Shown here piece after piece: positions 33,921-45,119 of a stretch of 64,000 bases of DNA (position 1 is the first letter of the stretch; each line of letters opens with the position of its first letter). Under the pieces are notes generated by a model. The model did no database searches and had not been told where the DNA came from. It saw only the letters and a program-made list of their open reading frames with translations. Origin of the DNA: Blautia wexlerae (GTDB lineage: Bacteria > Bacillota > Clostridia > Lachnospirales > Lachnospiraceae). The DNA is taken from assembly GCF_013300825.1 (NCBI RefSeq), contig NZ_JAAIMY010000002.1, positions 1-64,000 on the forward strand, written 5' to 3'. The position numbers and the translations under genes were made by a program.

Positions 33921-34047
33921 CAAAGTATCAGTAATGTTAATGTCCATGTGTGTCTGAATCTTCTTGAAGAGCAAAAGAAAATGACTGCTCATTTATGAAA
34001 TAGTGCCGGAAAGATTTCAGATATGTACAGGGTGAAAGGAGGACAAT

Positions 34048-34833
34048 ATGAGTGTTCAGCTGCTGGATAGAACAAGAAAAATTAATAAACTCCTGCATAA
34101 CAGCAGTTCCAGCAAAGTGGTATTTAATGATATCTGTCAAGTCCTGATGGAGACACTGAGTTCCAACATTCTGGTTCTCAGTAAAAAAGGAAAGGTTCTT
34201 GGCGTCAGTTTATGCCCGGGTGTAGAGGAGATCACTGAACTGATTGAGGATAAGGTTGGCGGATATGTAGATTCCCTGTTAAATGAGAGATTTCTGGGTG
34301 TCCTGTCAACAAAAGAGAATGTAAATCTTCAGACACTGGGATTTGAACATGTATCAAGCAGTTATCAGGGAATCATTAATCCGATAGATATTGCAGGGGA
34401 GCGATTGGGTACAGTATTTATGTACCGTTATGAGAAACCATATGACATTGAGGATATTATTGTCAGTGAATATGGAACAACAGTTGTAGGGCTTGAGATG
34501 ATGCGAGCAGTCCATGAAGAGAATGCTGAGGAAGATAGAAAACAGCAGGTAGTAAAATCTGCATTTAATACCTTATCTTTCTCCGAACTGGAGGCAATTA
34601 TCCATATCTTTGACGAACTTGACGGAGATGAGGGAATTCTGGTTGCAAGTAAGATTGCAGACCGCGTGGGAATCACCAGATCTGTTATCGTAAACGCATT
34701 GAGGAAGTTTGAAAGTGCCGGTGTGATCGAATCCAGATCTTCCGGTATGAAAGGAACCTACATTAAAGTGCTGAATGAAGTCATCTTTGATGAACTGGAA
34801 GAGATTAAAGCTCAGAGAAACAAGAAATCCTGA
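34048..34833 (+). CDS. codY: GTP- and branched-chain-amino-acid-sensing repressor CodY
   Basis: 261 residues, ATG after AAAGGAGGAC. The N-terminal GAF domain (MSVQLLDRTRKINKLLHN onward) binds Ile/Leu/Val. The C-terminal winged helix has LVASKIADRVGITRSVIVNA and GVIESRSSGMKGTYIKVLN, which are highly conserved. CodY represses biosynthesis and transport genes when nutrients are plentiful. In this window ilvE and metY are natural candidates for control. Confidence 0.96.
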   Translation: MSVQLLDRTRKINKLLHNSSSSKVVFNDICQVLMETLSSNILVLSKKGKVLGVSLCPGVEEITELIEDKVGGYVDSLLNERFLGVLSTKENVNLQTLGFEHVSSSYQGIINPIDIAGERLGTVFMYRYEKPYDIEDIIVSEYGTTVVGLEMMRAVHEENAEEDRKQQVVKSAFNTLSFSELEAIIHIFDELDGDEGILVASKIADRVGITRSVIVNALRKFESAGVIESRSSGMKGTYIKVLNEVIFDELEEIKAQRNKKS

Positions 34834-34863
34834 TATAGAAACTTCCGTAAATAATGAAGGTAA

Positions 34864-34897
34864 GAAGGCTGTCTGCTGTATGTCGGACGGTCTTTTT
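34864..34897 (+). terminator. Terminator of codY
   Basis: AAGGCTGTCTG pairs, with some G-U pairs, with CGGACGGTCTT, followed by TTTTATT. Confidence 0.65.
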
Positions 34898-34953
34898 ATT
34901 ATGTCGTAGAAAATTACTCCGCAATGTGCCTATAACATAATAAAGCTCTCCGG

Positions 34954-35120
34954 ACTAGTGTACCGACAAGTTGATTTCTCGAACAATCTTGCGTCTAAAT
35001 TTCTTATTTCGGCGTTGTCGTCGGTCGCCGTAGCCACCGCTACGCCTCCTTCCTCCGCCTTGAAATAAGAAAATTTATCCTGCAAGATTGTTTCAAGAAT
35101 CAACTTGTCGGCACACTAGT
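34954..35120. repeat. Family-F element: 167-base near-perfect palindromic repeat
   Basis: Ends are ACTAGTGTaCCGACAAGTTG and its complement, one mismatch in 23 bases. Further inward AACAATCTTGC pairs with GCAAGATTGTT, and AAATTTCTTATTTC with GAAATAAGAAAATTT. The 60-base centre is GC-rich (GTCGTCGGTCGCCG onward). No ORF fits. It has the form of a MITE. 35121-35217 is AT-rich sequence with a doubled AAAGAGTATATATA; I see nothing else in it. Confidence 0.75.
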
Positions 35121-35217
35121 TATGACAAAATTATTTGCAAATTAAGAAAATAAAAGAAAAAAAGAGTATATATAAGTAAAAAAGAGTATATATATTATTT
35201 TATAATGATAAAAGCAC

Positions 35218-35284
35218 TTGCGAAATTGACTCATTTTCAATAATATAAGGACAGTGATTAGCACTCGAAGTAAATGAGTGCTAG
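35218..35284 (+). promoter_or_regulatory. groESL promoter and CIRCE operator
   Basis: TTGCGA (35218-35223), a 17-base spacer and TAATAT (35241-35246). The CIRCE element is at 35258-35284: TTAGCACTC, nine bases, GAGTGCTAG, one base from the consensus. CIRCE is bound by the HrcA repressor, so the chaperonin is under heat-shock control. hrcA is not in the window. Confidence 0.92.
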
Positions 35285-35395
35285 CAAAAAACGGCAGAAT
35301 TAGACAGAGTGCCGAAACAGTTACCGGATATTTTGCAATAACGAAAAGAGTACGGTAACAGGAAAGCTTTAGTTGGAGAATAAAGGAGGATATAG

Positions 35396-35683
<288 letters not shown>

Positions 35684-35780
35684 GCAATATCAAATAGAAA
35701 ATATAAATGAAGATACTTATAAGATGATATTTACAGAATATAATATAAAATATCGGATAAGTATCAGAAAGAATTCATAG

Positions 35781-37433
<1,653 letters not shown>

Positions 37434-37468
37434 TCTTTAATAAACGATAAATTATACCGCAGTATGCT

Positions 37469-37629
37469 TATAGCAATCCTCTGAAATAATGCATCTTAAT
37501 CCAGCCCATCAGAGTGTGAAATCCTGCGTCAGATATCTTTGCCGTGCGTCAGCACGCCTGCAGATATCTTCCTTGTCTTTCGCACTCTGCTGAACTGTCT
37601 TAAATGCATTATTTACGAGGATTACTATA
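37469..37629. repeat. Family-A repeat, full-length copy 1
   Basis: 161 bases: TATAGCAATCCTCTGAAATA at the left and the inverse end AATGCATTATTTACGAGGAT-TACTATA at the right. The inside carries TCAGATATC, GCCGTGCGTCAGCACGCCTG and GAACTGTCTTAA. It matches 43699-43858 over its whole length. Each arm can fold on the other. Confidence 0.85.
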
Positions 37630-37657
37630 GATAAAAACAGCGCAGGCGGAAATATGT

Positions 37658-37694
37658 GAAACGGAACCGTCGTCATAGACGATGGTTCCGTTTT
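37658..37694 (+). terminator. Terminator of groESL
   Basis: AAACGGAACC-gt-CGTC and GACG-at-GGTTCCGTTTT form a long stem with a three-base loop. Confidence 0.85.
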
Positions 37695-37801
37695 GTGATA
37701 TAATGCAGAAAAACAGCATGATGAATAAAATATAATTGTTAAATATGCTGTGCAAAAAAAGCTGCTTTCAACAGCAGAACAAATGAAAAGGAGACGAAAC
37801 A

Positions 37802-38305
37802 ATGGGCGACTTGTATTCAGAATTACTGGTAAAGAAAGATAAGACGGCTAAAGATAGCCTGCTCAAATACGGTCTGATCGTTTTGACCGTGCTGGCAGTA
37901 TTTGCTGGACTTATCATCACACCGCTGGCACTGATCATTGCCGTAGCACTTGGAATTGCATGTTATCTTGTAATCCCGAAAACAGATGTAGAATATGAAT
38001 ATCTGTTTATCAATGGCGATTTTGACATCGACATGATCATGTCAAAGACAAAAAGAAAGAAAGTAAAGAGTTTCAAATTATCAGAGGCAGATCTGGCTGC
38101 ACCGCTGAATTCCCACAGAATGGACTATTATAACGGAAACCAGAACATGAAAGTACTTGACTTTTCATCAGGAAATCCGGAGCATAAACGCTTTGGTGTT
38201 ATCATGAGACTGGATGGAAATTTATGTAAGATTATCCTGGAACCGGATGAGGCGCTTGCACAGGCTATGAAAAATTCAGCACCGAGCAAAGTTTTTTTGG
38301 ATTGA
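37802..38305 (+). CDS. Membrane protein of unknown function
   Basis: 167 residues, ATG after AAAAGGAGAC. Two adjacent hydrophobic segments (about 25-42 and 44-60) are followed by a cytoplasmic domain of about 105 residues with VEYEYLFINGDFDIDMIMSK and KRKKVKSFKLSEADLAA. The pattern resembles DUF6106-like Lachnospiraceae proteins, but I am not sure of the family. It is monocistronic, between the groESL terminator and its own. Confidence 0.55.
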   Translation: MGDLYSELLVKKDKTAKDSLLKYGLIVLTVLAVFAGLIITPLALIIAVALGIACYLVIPKTDVEYEYLFINGDFDIDMIMSKTKRKKVKSFKLSEADLAAPLNSHRMDYYNGNQNMKVLDFSSGNPEHKRFGVIMRLDGNLCKIILEPDEALAQAMKNSAPSKVFLD

Positions 38306-38340
38306 CATAGAAACTGATTTTTGTTACACTTGTTGAAAAT

Positions 38341-38368
38341 AAAAAGGACCAGTCACTGGTTCCTTTTT
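38341..38368 (+). terminator. Terminator before guaB
   Basis: AAAAAGGACCAGT and ACTGGTTCCTTTTT form a tight hairpin. Confidence 0.85.
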
Positions 38369-38388
38369 ACATTACAATAGTAATTTAA

Positions 38389-39873
<1,485 letters not shown>

Positions 39874-39895
39874 TAAATTTCAGGTGTAATATATG

Positions 39896-39957
39896 CCCGG
39901 CTGGCTGCTGATGGAAAGAAATAAGATTTCCAGGCATGCCGGCCGGGTTATTTTTTT
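39896..39957 (+). terminator. Terminator of guaB
   Basis: CCCGGCTGGC pairs with GCCGGCCGGG over a 40-base loop that can also pair internally, followed by TTATTTTTTT. Confidence 0.7.
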
Positions 39958-39990
39958 CAGGGAGTAAAAATCCCGTAAGAGAAGGTAAAA

Positions 39991-40824
39991 ATGCAAAAGC
40001 ATACAAACAAAAAGAAAAAAACAAATACCAGAACAGGGAAAACTGCAGTAAAAAAGAAAAGCAGCAGGTCGAAAAGACGAAAGAGCAGCAGAGTAAGGCA
40101 GAGAAATCAGAGAATTCTTATGAGTCTCATGCTGCTCGTGATCATAGTTCTGAGTGGGTGGATCATAATAAATTGGATCAGTGAAAATGGATGGAGTATT
40201 GGGGACTTTTTACATAATTCTGACACGATGATTTCTGATGCAGACCAGTCAGGAACAGATAATGCGGATTCTTCAGGCGGACCGGAACAATGGCAGAAAG
40301 AAGGGGCGCCGTACATAGATGTGGAACTGCTGACACCGAATGAATATTCCAGACCGCAGATTCCCATTGAGAGTGTACAGTATATTGCCATTCACTATAC
40401 TGCAAATCCGGGGGCAACAGCCATTGCGAACAGGAACTACTTTGAAAATCTGGCGACTACTCATGACACAAAGGTGAGCAGCCATTTTGTAGTGGGTCTG
40501 GATGGGGAAGTGGTGCAGTGTATTCCTACGTCAGAGATGTCCTATGCGACGAACTCACGTAATATAGATACTTTGTCCATCGAGTGCTGTCATTCGGATG
40601 AGACGGGGGAATTTAATGAGGCAACTTATGATTCGGCAGTAAAGCTTTCTGCGTGGTTGTGCGTGCGGTTTGGGCTTACCTCAGAGAACGTGATTCGGCA
40701 TTATGATGTTACCGGGAAAGACTGTCCGAAATATTATGTGGAGAATCCGGAGGCATGGATACAGATGAAATCGGATATTGCAGCGCAGATTGATGTTGAT
40801 TATGGTTTGCAGAATGCTCGATAA
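39991..40824 (+). CDS. N-acetylmuramoyl-L-alanine amidase (Amidase_2), membrane-anchored
   Basis: 277 residues. A very basic N-terminus (KKKKTNTRTGKTAVKKKSSR) leads to a single membrane segment (about 41-58), then a Ser/Asp-rich linker. The amidase domain (about 120-270) has zinc ligand His in VQYIAIHYTANPG and the second His and Cys in VIRHYDVTGKDCP. It cleaves the bond between MurNAc and the stem peptide outside the cell. It lies behind the guaB terminator with its own GAGAAGG site; no partner gene is evident. The long Lys/Arg head, about 40 residues, is longer than needed for topology. Confidence 0.85.
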   Translation: MQKHTNKKKKTNTRTGKTAVKKKSSRSKRRKSSRVRQRNQRILMSLMLLVIIVLSGWIIINWISENGWSIGDFLHNSDTMISDADQSGTDNADSSGGPEQWQKEGAPYIDVELLTPNEYSRPQIPIESVQYIAIHYTANPGATAIANRNYFENLATTHDTKVSSHFVVGLDGEVVQCIPTSEMSYATNSRNIDTLSIECCHSDETGEFNEATYDSAVKLSAWLCVRFGLTSENVIRHYDVTGKDCPKYYVENPEAWIQMKSDIAAQIDVDYGLQNAR

Positions 40825-40832
40825 AACGAAAA

Positions 40833-40859
40833 GTTACAGAGAACGGAGTGAACAGTAAC
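40833..40859. repeat. Family-B repeat, single copy
   Basis: GTTACAGAGAACGGAGTGAA followed by CAGTAAC, directly after the amidase stop and before the ZTP-riboswitch promoter. Confidence 0.65.
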
Positions 40860-40893
40860 AACAAAAATTCAGCACAGCACAAAAAAATTTGCC

Positions 40894-40922
40894 TTGAAAT
40901 CCACAAAGAAGTATTGTACTAT
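40894..40922 (+). promoter_or_regulatory. Promoter of the purO operon
   Basis: TTGAAA (40894-40899), a 17-base spacer and TACTAT (40917-40922), about 30 bases before the riboswitch aptamer. Confidence 0.6.
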
Positions 40923-40951
40923 AATAACAACGTGTGATTTTTTCACAACAG

Positions 40952-41023
40952 AGTCTGCATGACTGGCGGAAGTAGGGTTACCTACAGGGAGTGCAGCGAG
41001 TATATGAGCCGACCGCCTGGGCA
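40952..41023 (+). ncRNA. ZTP (pfl) riboswitch aptamer
   Basis: The conserved blocks of the pfl motif are present in order: TGACTGGCG, the P1 closure CAGGGAGTGCA pairing back to TGCA, and, after a linker, CCGACCGCCTGGGCA. ZTP and ZMP (AICAR phosphates) accumulate when 10-formyl-tetrahydrofolate is short; binding turns on purine and folate genes. The downstream genes are the two enzymes that consume ZMP, which fits exactly. Confidence 0.92.
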
Positions 41024-41069
41024 GCCTGGAAATTATTCAATGAATAAATAGGTTTCCCAGGCTTTTTTT
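41022..41069 (+). terminator. Riboswitch expression-platform terminator
   Basis: AGCCTGG pairs with CCCAGGCT across a 30-base loop, followed by TTTTTTT. The left arm overlaps the CCGCCTGGGCA block, so ligand binding should prevent termination. Confidence 0.8.
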
Positions 41070-41100
41070 AACCTTATTTTTAACGAAAAGGAGAAAAATT

Positions 41101-41814
41101 ATGGAAATGTTATCACTGGAAAAAGAACTGAAAGAGAATTCCTATCCTGGAAGAGGAATTGTGATCGGACGTTCCGCAGACGGTAAGAAAGCAGTGACAG
41201 CTTATTTCATCATGGGCAGAAGCGAGAACAGCAGAAACAGAGTATTTGTAGAGGATGGTGAGGGAATCCGTACCCAGGCATTTGACCCGTCCAAGCTTAC
41301 AGATCCAAGCCTGATCATTTATGCACCTGTACGTGTACTGGGAAACAAAACAATCGTAACTAACGGAGATCAGACAGATACCATTTATGAGGGAATGGAT
41401 CATCAGCTTACTTTTGAGCAGTCTTTAAGAAGCAGAGAATTCGAGCCAGACGGTCCAAACTATACACCTCGTATTTCCGGTGTTATGCATGTAGAGAACG
41501 GAAAATTCAACTATGCAATGTCAATTCTCAAGAGCAACAACGGAAATCCGGATGCATGTAACAGATACACATTTGCATACGAGAATGCCATTGCAGGAGA
41601 GGGACATTTTATCCACACTTATAAATGCGACGGAAATCCACTTCCAAGCTTTGAAGGCGAACCGAAACTGGTAGCAATTCCGGATAATATGGATGAGTTT
41701 GCAGAACTTCTCTGGAACAGCCTGAACGAAGATAACAAAGTATCTTTGTTTGTAAGATATATTGATATTGAGACAGGTAAGTACGAAAGCAAGATCATTA
41801 ATAAGAATAAATAA
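41101..41814 (+). CDS. purO: IMP cyclohydrolase, PurO type
   Basis: 237 residues, ATG after AAAAGGAGAAA. I recognise the family by YPGRGIVIGRSADGKKAVTAYFIMGRSENSRNRVF (split here by length: begins at about residue 15), IIYAPVRVLGN, GPNYTPRISGV and GEGHFIHTY. It closes the ring of FAICAR to give IMP, the last step of purine synthesis. This single-domain form, first known from archaea, replaces the cyclohydrolase half of PurH. Its partner transformylase is the next gene, and both lie under the ZTP riboswitch. Confidence 0.85.
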   Translation: MEMLSLEKELKENSYPGRGIVIGRSADGKKAVTAYFIMGRSENSRNRVFVEDGEGIRTQAFDPSKLTDPSLIIYAPVRVLGNKTIVTNGDQTDTIYEGMDHQLTFEQSLRSREFEPDGPNYTPRISGVMHVENGKFNYAMSILKSNNGNPDACNRYTFAYENAIAGEGHFIHTYKCDGNPLPSFEGEPKLVAIPDNMDEFAELLWNSLNEDNKVSLFVRYIDIETGKYESKIINKNK

Positions 41815-41848
41815 AATAGGGCAGATATGATAATGGAGGATTTATATA

Positions 41849-43033
41849 ATGAAAGAATTCGAATTAAAATATGGCTGTAACCCAAATCAGAAACCTGCAA
41901 AAATTTATATGGCAGACGGATCAGAACTTCCGGTGAAGATCCTTTCCGGAAGACCGGGATATATCAATTTCTTGGATGCCTTTAACGGCTGGCAGCTGGT
42001 ATCAAACCTGAAGAAAGCAACTGGACTTCCGGCAGCTACATCTTTTAAACATGTATCTCCTGCAGGTGCTGCTGTAGGACTTCCACTGACAGAGACTCTG
42101 GCAAAGATCTACTGGGTAAATGATATGGACTGGAAGAATTTTTCACCATTAGCATGTGCTTATGCAAGAGCCCGCGGTGCTGACAGAATGTCCTCTTTTG
42201 GTGATTTCATTTCTCTTTCTGATGTGTGCGATAAAGATACAGCACTTCTGATCAAGAGAGAGGTATCTGACGGTGTTATTGCACCTGGATACACAGAGGA
42301 AGCACTGGAGATCCTGAAGCAGAAGAAAAAAGGAAACTACAATGTAATCCAGATCGATGAGAACTTTGTACCGGCTCCGCTGGAACACAAAGAAGTATTT
42401 GGTGTAACTTTTGAGCAGGGCCGTCAGGAGCTTGAAATCGATGATGCAATGCTCTCCAATATTGTGACAGAGAATAAAGAGCTTACAGAGGAAGCAAAAC
42501 GTGATATGAAGATTTCTCTGATCATTCTGAAATATACACAGTCCAACTCTGTATGTTTTGTAAAAGATGGACAGGCTATCGGTGTTGGTGCAGGTCAGCA
42601 GTCCCGTGTACATTGTACAAGACTTGCAGGACAGAAAGCTGACAACTGGTTCCTTCGTCAGTGTCCGAAGGTGCTGAATCTGCCATTTAAAGATACAATT
42701 TCCCGTGCAGAGCGTGACAATGCCATTGATGTTTATATCGGGGATGAATATATGGATGTACTTGCTGACGGTATGTGGGAGAAAACTTTCACAGAGAAAC
42801 CGGAAGTATTTACAAAGGAAGAGAAACGTGCATGGCTGGATCAGATGACGGATGTTACACTGGGATCTGATGCATTCTTCCCATTTAGTGATAATATTGA
42901 ACGTGCGCATAAGAGCGGTGTGAAGTATATTGCTGAGCCGGGCGGATCTGTGCGTGATGATGCTGTAATCGAGACCTGCAATAAGTATGGAATGGTGATG
43001 AGCTTTACTGGTATCAGATTGTTCCATCACTAA
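41849..43033 (+). CDS. AICAR transformylase, stand-alone (PurH C-terminal-like)
   Basis: 394 residues, ATG after ATGGAGGATT, 34 bases behind purO. It contains AICAR-transformylase sequences of bifunctional PurH: ELKYGCNPNQKPAKI, TSFKHVSPAGAAVG, SNSVCFVKDGQAIGVGAGQQ, GSDAFFPFSDNIERAHKSGV and YIAEPGGSVRDD, but no N-terminal cyclohydrolase (MGS) domain. It formylates AICAR with 10-formyl-tetrahydrofolate. Together with purO it makes a split equivalent of PurH. Confidence 0.93.
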   Translation: MKEFELKYGCNPNQKPAKIYMADGSELPVKILSGRPGYINFLDAFNGWQLVSNLKKATGLPAATSFKHVSPAGAAVGLPLTETLAKIYWVNDMDWKNFSPLACAYARARGADRMSSFGDFISLSDVCDKDTALLIKREVSDGVIAPGYTEEALEILKQKKKGNYNVIQIDENFVPAPLEHKEVFGVTFEQGRQELEIDDAMLSNIVTENKELTEEAKRDMKISLIILKYTQSNSVCFVKDGQAIGVGAGQQSRVHCTRLAGQKADNWFLRQCPKVLNLPFKDTISRAERDNAIDVYIGDEYMDVLADGMWEKTFTEKPEVFTKEEKRAWLDQMTDVTLGSDAFFPFSDNIERAHKSGVKYIAEPGGSVRDDAVIETCNKYGMVMSFTGIRLFHH

Positions 43034-43050
43034 ATTCTTGATATGGGGAC

Positions 43051-43259
43051 GCGCAGGACATTATATGTTTTTGCCCGCGGTTTCGGAGCCTAAGAAAAAC
43101 TAAGCGCCAGGAAATCTGCTAAAAACATGTAAAAAAAATTTCAAACTCGCCGCAAATGCGGCTCAGACAGTGAAATTTTTTTACATAACGCAGATTTCCT
43201 GGCGCTAACTTTTTCTAAGACTTCTGCAAATGCGGGCAAAAACATATAATGTCCTGTGC
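43051..43259. repeat. Family-G element: 209-base palindromic repeat
   Basis: Ends GCGCAGGACATTATATGTTT and the complement, pairing on into TGCCCGC/GCGGGCA. A second pair of arms, AGCGCCAGGAAATCTGC and GCAGATTTCCTGGCGCT, is exact over 17 bases, and a third, ATGTAAAAAAAATTT with GAAATTTTTTTACAT, lies inside. It is a MITE-like foldback just behind the AICAR transformylase stop and may also act as its terminator. Confidence 0.75.
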
Positions 43260-43268
43260 TGGTTATTG

Positions 43269-43326
43269 ATTTAACCGAATCAAGCAAGTACCCTGCTTCA
43301 ATTGCGAATATCCGCTTGAATCAGGG
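43269..43326. repeat. Family-C repeat (TTAACCGAATCAAG...)
   Basis: TTTAACCGAATCAAGCAAGT, then CCCTGCTTCAATTGCGAATA. Relatives are at 48139-48203, 57540-57586 and 60571-60639. Confidence 0.55.
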
Positions 43327-43398
43327 ATATTGGCTATAGATGTTATTCGCAGATATGGAATTGCTATAGTTATGGAAAGTTAATAGAAGGGGATGAAA

Positions 43399-43424
43399 AA
43401 AGCATCAGCCTTAGCTGATGCTTT
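43399..43424 (-). terminator. Terminator of tRNA-Gly
   Basis: AAAGCATCAGC-ctta-GCTGATGCTTT, with a T-run on the minus strand. Confidence 0.85.
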
Positions 43425-43427
43425 AAG

Positions 43428-43500
43428 AGCGATAGACGGGGCTCGAACCCGCGGTCTCGACCTTGGCAAGGTCGCGCGTTACCAACTACGCCACTATCGC
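43428..43500 (-). tRNA. tRNA-Gly (GCC anticodon)
   Basis: Read on the minus strand: acceptor GCGATAG pairs with CTATCGC, with a U discriminator. The anticodon arm is CGACC-TTGCCAA-GGTCG, giving anticodon GCC, and the T arm has GGTTCGAGCC. No CCA is encoded. 73 bases. The next 200 bases (43501-43698) hold only an AT-rich upstream region. Confidence 0.95.
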
Positions 43501-43698
43501 ATTTATGATGTCGGTTGAGTGATTTCCTCAGCGACGAAATATATATTACCATAGAATGCGAGGCTTGTCAAATGATTTTTGAAAAAAATTATAAGAAAAT
43601 TTATTTTTTCAAATTCTGAACATTTCGTGAAGTCTGAGGGTGGTAAATTGCAAAATGAGAGGGGCTGTGCTATGATTAATGGATGCAAAGAAACTATT

Positions 43699-43858
43699 TA
43701 TAGCAATTCTATAAATTACTGCAAACAATCCAGTCCATCATAGCGTGAAGTCCTGCGTCAGATATCTTTGCCGTGCGTCAGCACGCCTGCAGGTATCTTC
43801 CTTGTCCTTCGCGCTCTGCTGAACTGTCTTGATTGCATTATTTTATGGAAATGCTATA
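43699..43858. repeat. Family-A repeat, full-length copy 2
   Basis: 160 bases with ends TATAGCAATTCTATAAATTA and ATGGAAATGCTATA. The central GCCGTGCGTCAGCACGCCTG and the flanks GCGTGAAGTCCTGCGTCAGA and CTCTGCTGAACTGTCTT match copy 1 at 37469-37629. A family-B-like CTGTGAAGGTATTGAACAG follows immediately. Confidence 0.85.
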
Positions 43859-43915
43859 GCATGCTACTGTGAAGGTATTGAACAGTCATACGCAAAGCAA
43901 TAAAGGAGATGAGGC

Positions 43916-45016
43916 TTGTTTATGAAGAAAAGACTGATGTTGCTGGCCCTTTGTTCTGCGCTTATGGTTCCGACTACAGTATCTGCGGATATTTTGGATT
44001 ATGAAGGAACTATCAATGCATATAAGCAGGACAATAAGACGGCGCAGACTTTTGAAGTGGACGATGGAAATGGAAAGAAGGTAACGGCAGTTGCAAAGTC
44101 AGATACTGTTTCCATATCTGCGAAATATACATATATACGGTCTAACCCTGGAAAGAAGGCCGGAAAATTAAAGAAGGTATATCTGGGAACAAATGTGAAA
44201 CGTGTTGCGGTATGCGATAATGGGTGGAGCAAGGTGACTTATGAGCATAAAGGAAAGAAGGGTGTTCAGAAGATCAATGGATATGTCAGGACGAATGAGA
44301 TTAATGACAGTGATCAGGTTAAACCTGCAAAAGGTACTTTTACAGCGTTGCGAGACAGTGATATTCTGGATTATCCGGGTAAGAAGGATGGCGAAGTAAC
44401 GGGAGAGATTATCCAGGAGGATAAGGTTAAGCGTATTGCTACCGTGAATGATATCTGGAGCCAGATTTCCTATAAGAATGATAAAGGAAAGAAAGCTATT
44501 GGCTATATTCCCACCAGTGTACTTGAAAATGTAACAGATACGAAAGAGACTAAGGAAGAAACAAAGATCGCAGAAGTAGACGGTCAGGAAGCGGGAGTAA
44601 TCCATAAGAGTGAAGGCAAGGGCGTTTTTGCGGATGCTGTTGATGGTGTGACTGCATCCAGAGATAAGAGTGTTGAAGGCGTTAAGGTAGGAACGCCGGT
44701 TGCAGTATCTTCAGATGCAACGTTGAAGCCGCTGGGGACATTTAAGATTACTCATTATTGTCCATGTAGTATCTGCTGTGGTCCGTGGGCGAATGGCATT
44801 ACTTCTACAGGTGTGACGGCTACGACGAATCGTACGATTGCTGTAGATCCTACACAGATTCCGTATGGATCAAAAGTTGTGATTAATGGTCAGGTTTATG
44901 TAGCTGAGGACTGTGGCGGTGCGATTAAACATAATTGTATTGATATTTATGTTGCTACTCATCAGGAAGGGGAAGATAAAGGCGTATATTATACAGATGT
45001 ATATCTGCTTGAATAA
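43916..45016 (+). CDS. Secreted cell-wall protein with SH3-like repeats and a 3D domain
   Basis: 366 residues from a TTG well spaced from AAAGGAG; an ATG six bases later is the alternative. Signal peptide ends at TVSADIL (about 26). Two related SH3b-like modules follow (about 60-125 and 130-200; both have R-S/D-x-PGKK and an NGWSKVTY or NDIWSQISY strand). The C-terminal 95 residues are a 3D domain: FKITHYCPCSICCGPWANG, then TIAVDPTQIPYGSKVVINGQ, AEDCGGAIKHNCIDIYV with its three conserved Asp. 3D domains occur in lytic transglycosylase-like wall enzymes. Role: probably wall turnover. Confidence 0.85.
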   Translation: MFMKKRLMLLALCSALMVPTTVSADILDYEGTINAYKQDNKTAQTFEVDDGNGKKVTAVAKSDTVSISAKYTYIRSNPGKKAGKLKKVYLGTNVKRVAVCDNGWSKVTYEHKGKKGVQKINGYVRTNEINDSDQVKPAKGTFTALRDSDILDYPGKKDGEVTGEIIQEDKVKRIATVNDIWSQISYKNDKGKKAIGYIPTSVLENVTDTKETKEETKIAEVDGQEAGVIHKSEGKGVFADAVDGVTASRDKSVEGVKVGTPVAVSSDATLKPLGTFKITHYCPCSICCGPWANGITSTGVTATTNRTIAVDPTQIPYGSKVVINGQVYVAEDCGGAIKHNCIDIYVATHQEGEDKGVYYTDVYLLE

Positions 45017-45048
45017 AAATTCTGAAGAATATTTTTGGATAAAATAAT

Positions 45049-45108
45049 AAAAATCCGGCAAAAACCAGAAAGTGATAAAATCACTTTAGAAGTTTTGCCG
45101 GATTTTTT
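45049..45108. terminator. Bidirectional terminator between the 3D-domain gene and metY
   Basis: AAATCCGGCAAAA pairs with TTTTGCCGGATTTTTT, with an inner AGTGAT-aaa-ATCACT stem. Confidence 0.85.
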
Positions 45109-45119
45109 GAATTTGGTTT

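Noticed and set aside
42149-43030. A 293-residue minus-strand frame across the AICAR transformylase gene
   Set aside because: Shadow of a well-conserved coding sequence; composition is Cys/His/Leu/Ile-rich and not protein-like.
43428-43500. Attachment site of an integrated element at tRNA-Gly
   Set aside because: No integrase gene and no duplicated tRNA 3' end was seen nearby; only MITE-like repeats surround it.
43370-43552. A 60-residue minus-strand frame over the tRNA
   Set aside because: It is translated tRNA and terminator sequence.
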